33,266 bases of DNA. It comes from Caldifarciminota bacterium. GTDB lineage: Bacteria; Hydrothermota; Hydrothermia; B15-G9; WFZT01. The DNA lies in assembly GCA_026986655.1 (NCBI GenBank), contig JALSOD010000209.1, positions 1 to 33,266 of the forward strand. The letters are read 5' to 3'. The position numbers and the translations under genes are program-made. Below are positions 32,464 to 33,266 of this stretch, in pieces; the stretch's first letter is position 1; each line of letters begins with the position of its first letter. Under the pieces are notes generated by a model that was given only the letters and a program-made list of their open reading frames with translations, searched no databases and was not told the origin of the DNA.

Positions 32464-32798
32464 TCCTGTGAGGTTCTAACGACAGTACTAATTTTAATAA
32501 ACTGTGATAAATTTTTCCACCCCTTGTTCCTAGAGGGGAGTTTAAATTTTAATGTCAAAAAATTGAAGTTTTTATTTCTCAGCTTCCCACAAGCCAAATT
32601 TCAAAGGCGGCAAAATTATTCAGAACGCCGTTTAGGCTTTGTTACAGCAATGGTTTAGTTCTCTTGCTAAAGATTTTCATTGAAGGAATTTAAAAAAGGG
32701 AGATCTTATTAAAATTTTCTAAAGCCGACAATCAACGGATAGTAAAAATAAATGGGACGGCAAATCACTTTTTACCCACAGACCACGGGAATTTAAGG
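32464..32798. other. Intergenic region between divergent promoters, no gene recognised
   Basis: About 335 AT-rich bases with no convincing coding frame. Short complementary segments are visible: CCCCT and AGGGG near 32521-32537, AAGCC (32591-32595) with GGCTT (32635-32639), GGCG (32606-32609) with CGCC (32626-32629), and AGCAA (32646-32650) with TTGCT (32664-32668). These could fold as small RNA stems, but no known riboswitch or small RNA class was recognised. It may simply be spacer with upstream promoter elements for both directions. Confidence 0.5.
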
Positions 32799-32827
32799 TT
32801 GATATTACATAAGAAAAAATTTATACT
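32799..32827 (+). promoter_or_regulatory. Putative promoter of the ferredoxin gene
   Basis: TTGATA (32799-32804) and TATACT (32822-32827) are 17 bp apart on the plus strand. The start codon is at 32860, leaving a short leader that contains AAGGAGG 6 bases before the ATG. Confidence 0.8.
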
Positions 32828-32859
32828 TCATACACAAATTTTTAAAAAGGAGGATAGAA

Positions 32860-33072
32860 ATGGGACTCAAAGTAACAATTGATCCAGATCTTTGTGTAGG
32901 AGATTCCATCTGTGTGGACCTTGTACCAGACGTATTTGAAATGGGTGATGACGGACTTGCATATGTGAAAGAGGGAATGCAGTGTACAGGAGACAGAGAG
33001 GACGTACAGGATGCAGCTGATCAATGTCCAAGTGGAGCAATCATTATCGAAGAGTCAGACGAGTGTCAATAG
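32860..33072 (+). CDS. Single-cluster ferredoxin with Asp in place of the second Cys ligand
   Basis: The product is 70 residues and acidic. The cluster motif is C12-x2-D15-x2-C18 with C56-P57 later, so D15 takes the position of the second cysteine. This matches the Pyrococcus furiosus type, in which Asp ligates a [4Fe-4S] cluster that converts easily to [3Fe-4S]. C42 and C69 are extra cysteines. The partner of the disulfide known in related ferredoxins is absent, because V22 occupies the expected position. It is a soluble one-electron carrier; its redox partners are unknown. It is monocistronic, with its own promoter and terminator. A strong ribosome site supports the start. Confidence 0.95.
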   Translation: MGLKVTIDPDLCVGDSICVDLVPDVFEMGDDGLAYVKEGMQCTGDREDVQDAADQCPSGAIIIEESDECQ

Positions 33073-33097
33073 TATTGGAAAGAAATTAATTTAATGA

Positions 33098-33146
33098 ATG
33101 GAGGGGGTGCGAAGGCTAAGCCTTCGCACCCCCTCCATAATTTTTT
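33098..33146 (+). terminator. Rho-independent terminator after the ferredoxin gene
   Basis: A perfect 19-bp stem (33098-33116 with 33120-33138) has a 3-base TAA loop and is followed by AA and six T (33141-33146). It lies 26 bp after the ferredoxin stop. The last T directly precedes the ATG of the next gene. Confidence 0.95.
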
Positions 33147-33266
33147 ATGCCCAAAATCCTCATCATAGGTACCATTCATCTTGATAACCCTGGAAGAGAC
33201 ATTTTTAACATTAAAGTAAAAAATATCCAATCTCCCAGATTCCAGCAGGAAATTTTAAAATTAGTT
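33147..33266 (+). CDS. DUF5694-like protein, 5' part only
   Basis: Forty codons run from ATG at 33147 to the window edge. The start MPKILIIGTIHLDNPGRDIF and the later QSPRFQQEI resemble the N-terminus of the DUF5694 family, where a GTFHFxNPGxD segment and an SPxRQxEI segment are common; this is from memory, not a search. The family's biochemical role is not known to me. No Shine-Dalgarno sequence is visible: the 40 bases upstream are the terminator hairpin and T-run. A stop (TAA at 33138-33140) lies in frame just upstream, so no earlier start is possible. Confidence 0.7.
   Translation, partial: MPKILIIGTIHLDNPGRDIFNIKVKNIQSPRFQQEILKLV

Noticed and set aside
32581..32780. Possible cyclic di-GMP riboswitch, suggested by GGGACGGCAAA-like sequence near 32754
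   Set aside because: The other conserved blocks and the expected stems are missing, and the position does not lead cleanly into the ferredoxin leader.

Overview
The window is dominated by one long minus-strand block of translation and transcription genes from a bacterium. It holds the rpmG-secE-nusG-rplKAJL-rpoBC cluster and then str, S10, spc and alpha operon genes joined head to tail. I cannot name the species. Base composition looks moderately AT-rich by eye, and the proteins are rich in K, E, R, I and V, which suggests a thermophile or a deep-branching lineage. S4, S14, L33 and L36 all keep their zinc cysteines. RpoB, RpoC and NusG lack the large insertions known from Thermotoga. The lineage statement is inference.

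Layout. Positions 1-2180 (minus) hold a YchF/OLA1-like P-loop NTPase that runs off the window edge, a multispanning membrane protein (LPG_synthase_TM/UPF0104), and two tandem tRNA-Ser genes behind their own promoter. Positions 2181-21282 (minus) hold 35 genes read from right to left: rpsL, rpsG, fusA, tuf, rpsJ, rplC, rplD, rplW, rplB, rpsS, rplV, rpsC, rplP, rpmC, rpsQ, rplN, rplX, rplE, rpsN, rpsH, rplF, rplR, rpsE, rpmD, rplO, secY, adk, map, infA, rpmJ, rpsM, rpsK, rpsD, rpoA, rplQ. Gaps are mostly 0-20 bp, and several genes overlap by 1 or 4 bp. The only sizeable break is upstream of rpmJ, where a near-consensus promoter and a palindrome lie. Positions 21406-32420 (minus) hold tRNA-Trp, rpmG, secE, nusG, rplK, rplA, rplJ, rplL, rpoB and rpoC. 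This unit starts at a near-consensus promoter and ends at a strong terminator. A hairpin separates rplL from rpoB. Positions 32421-33266 hold an intergenic region, a plus-strand single-cluster ferredoxin with its own promoter and terminator, and the first 40 codons of a DUF5694-like protein.

The genes supply ribosomal proteins of both subunits, core RNA polymerase (alpha, beta, beta prime), factors IF-1, EF-Tu, EF-G and NusG, the Sec channel core (SecY, SecE), methionine aminopeptidase and adenylate kinase. Five promoter candidates share a TTGA[CT]A -35 box and exactly 17 bp of spacing, which fits a housekeeping sigma70-type factor.

I see no mobile element, CRISPR array or defence system. 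The least ordinary items are the divergent YchF-like protein, the Asp-ligand ferredoxin, the 83-bp rpsE/rpmD overlap, palindromes over two ribosomal promoters, and the DUF5694 start codon placed immediately after a terminator.
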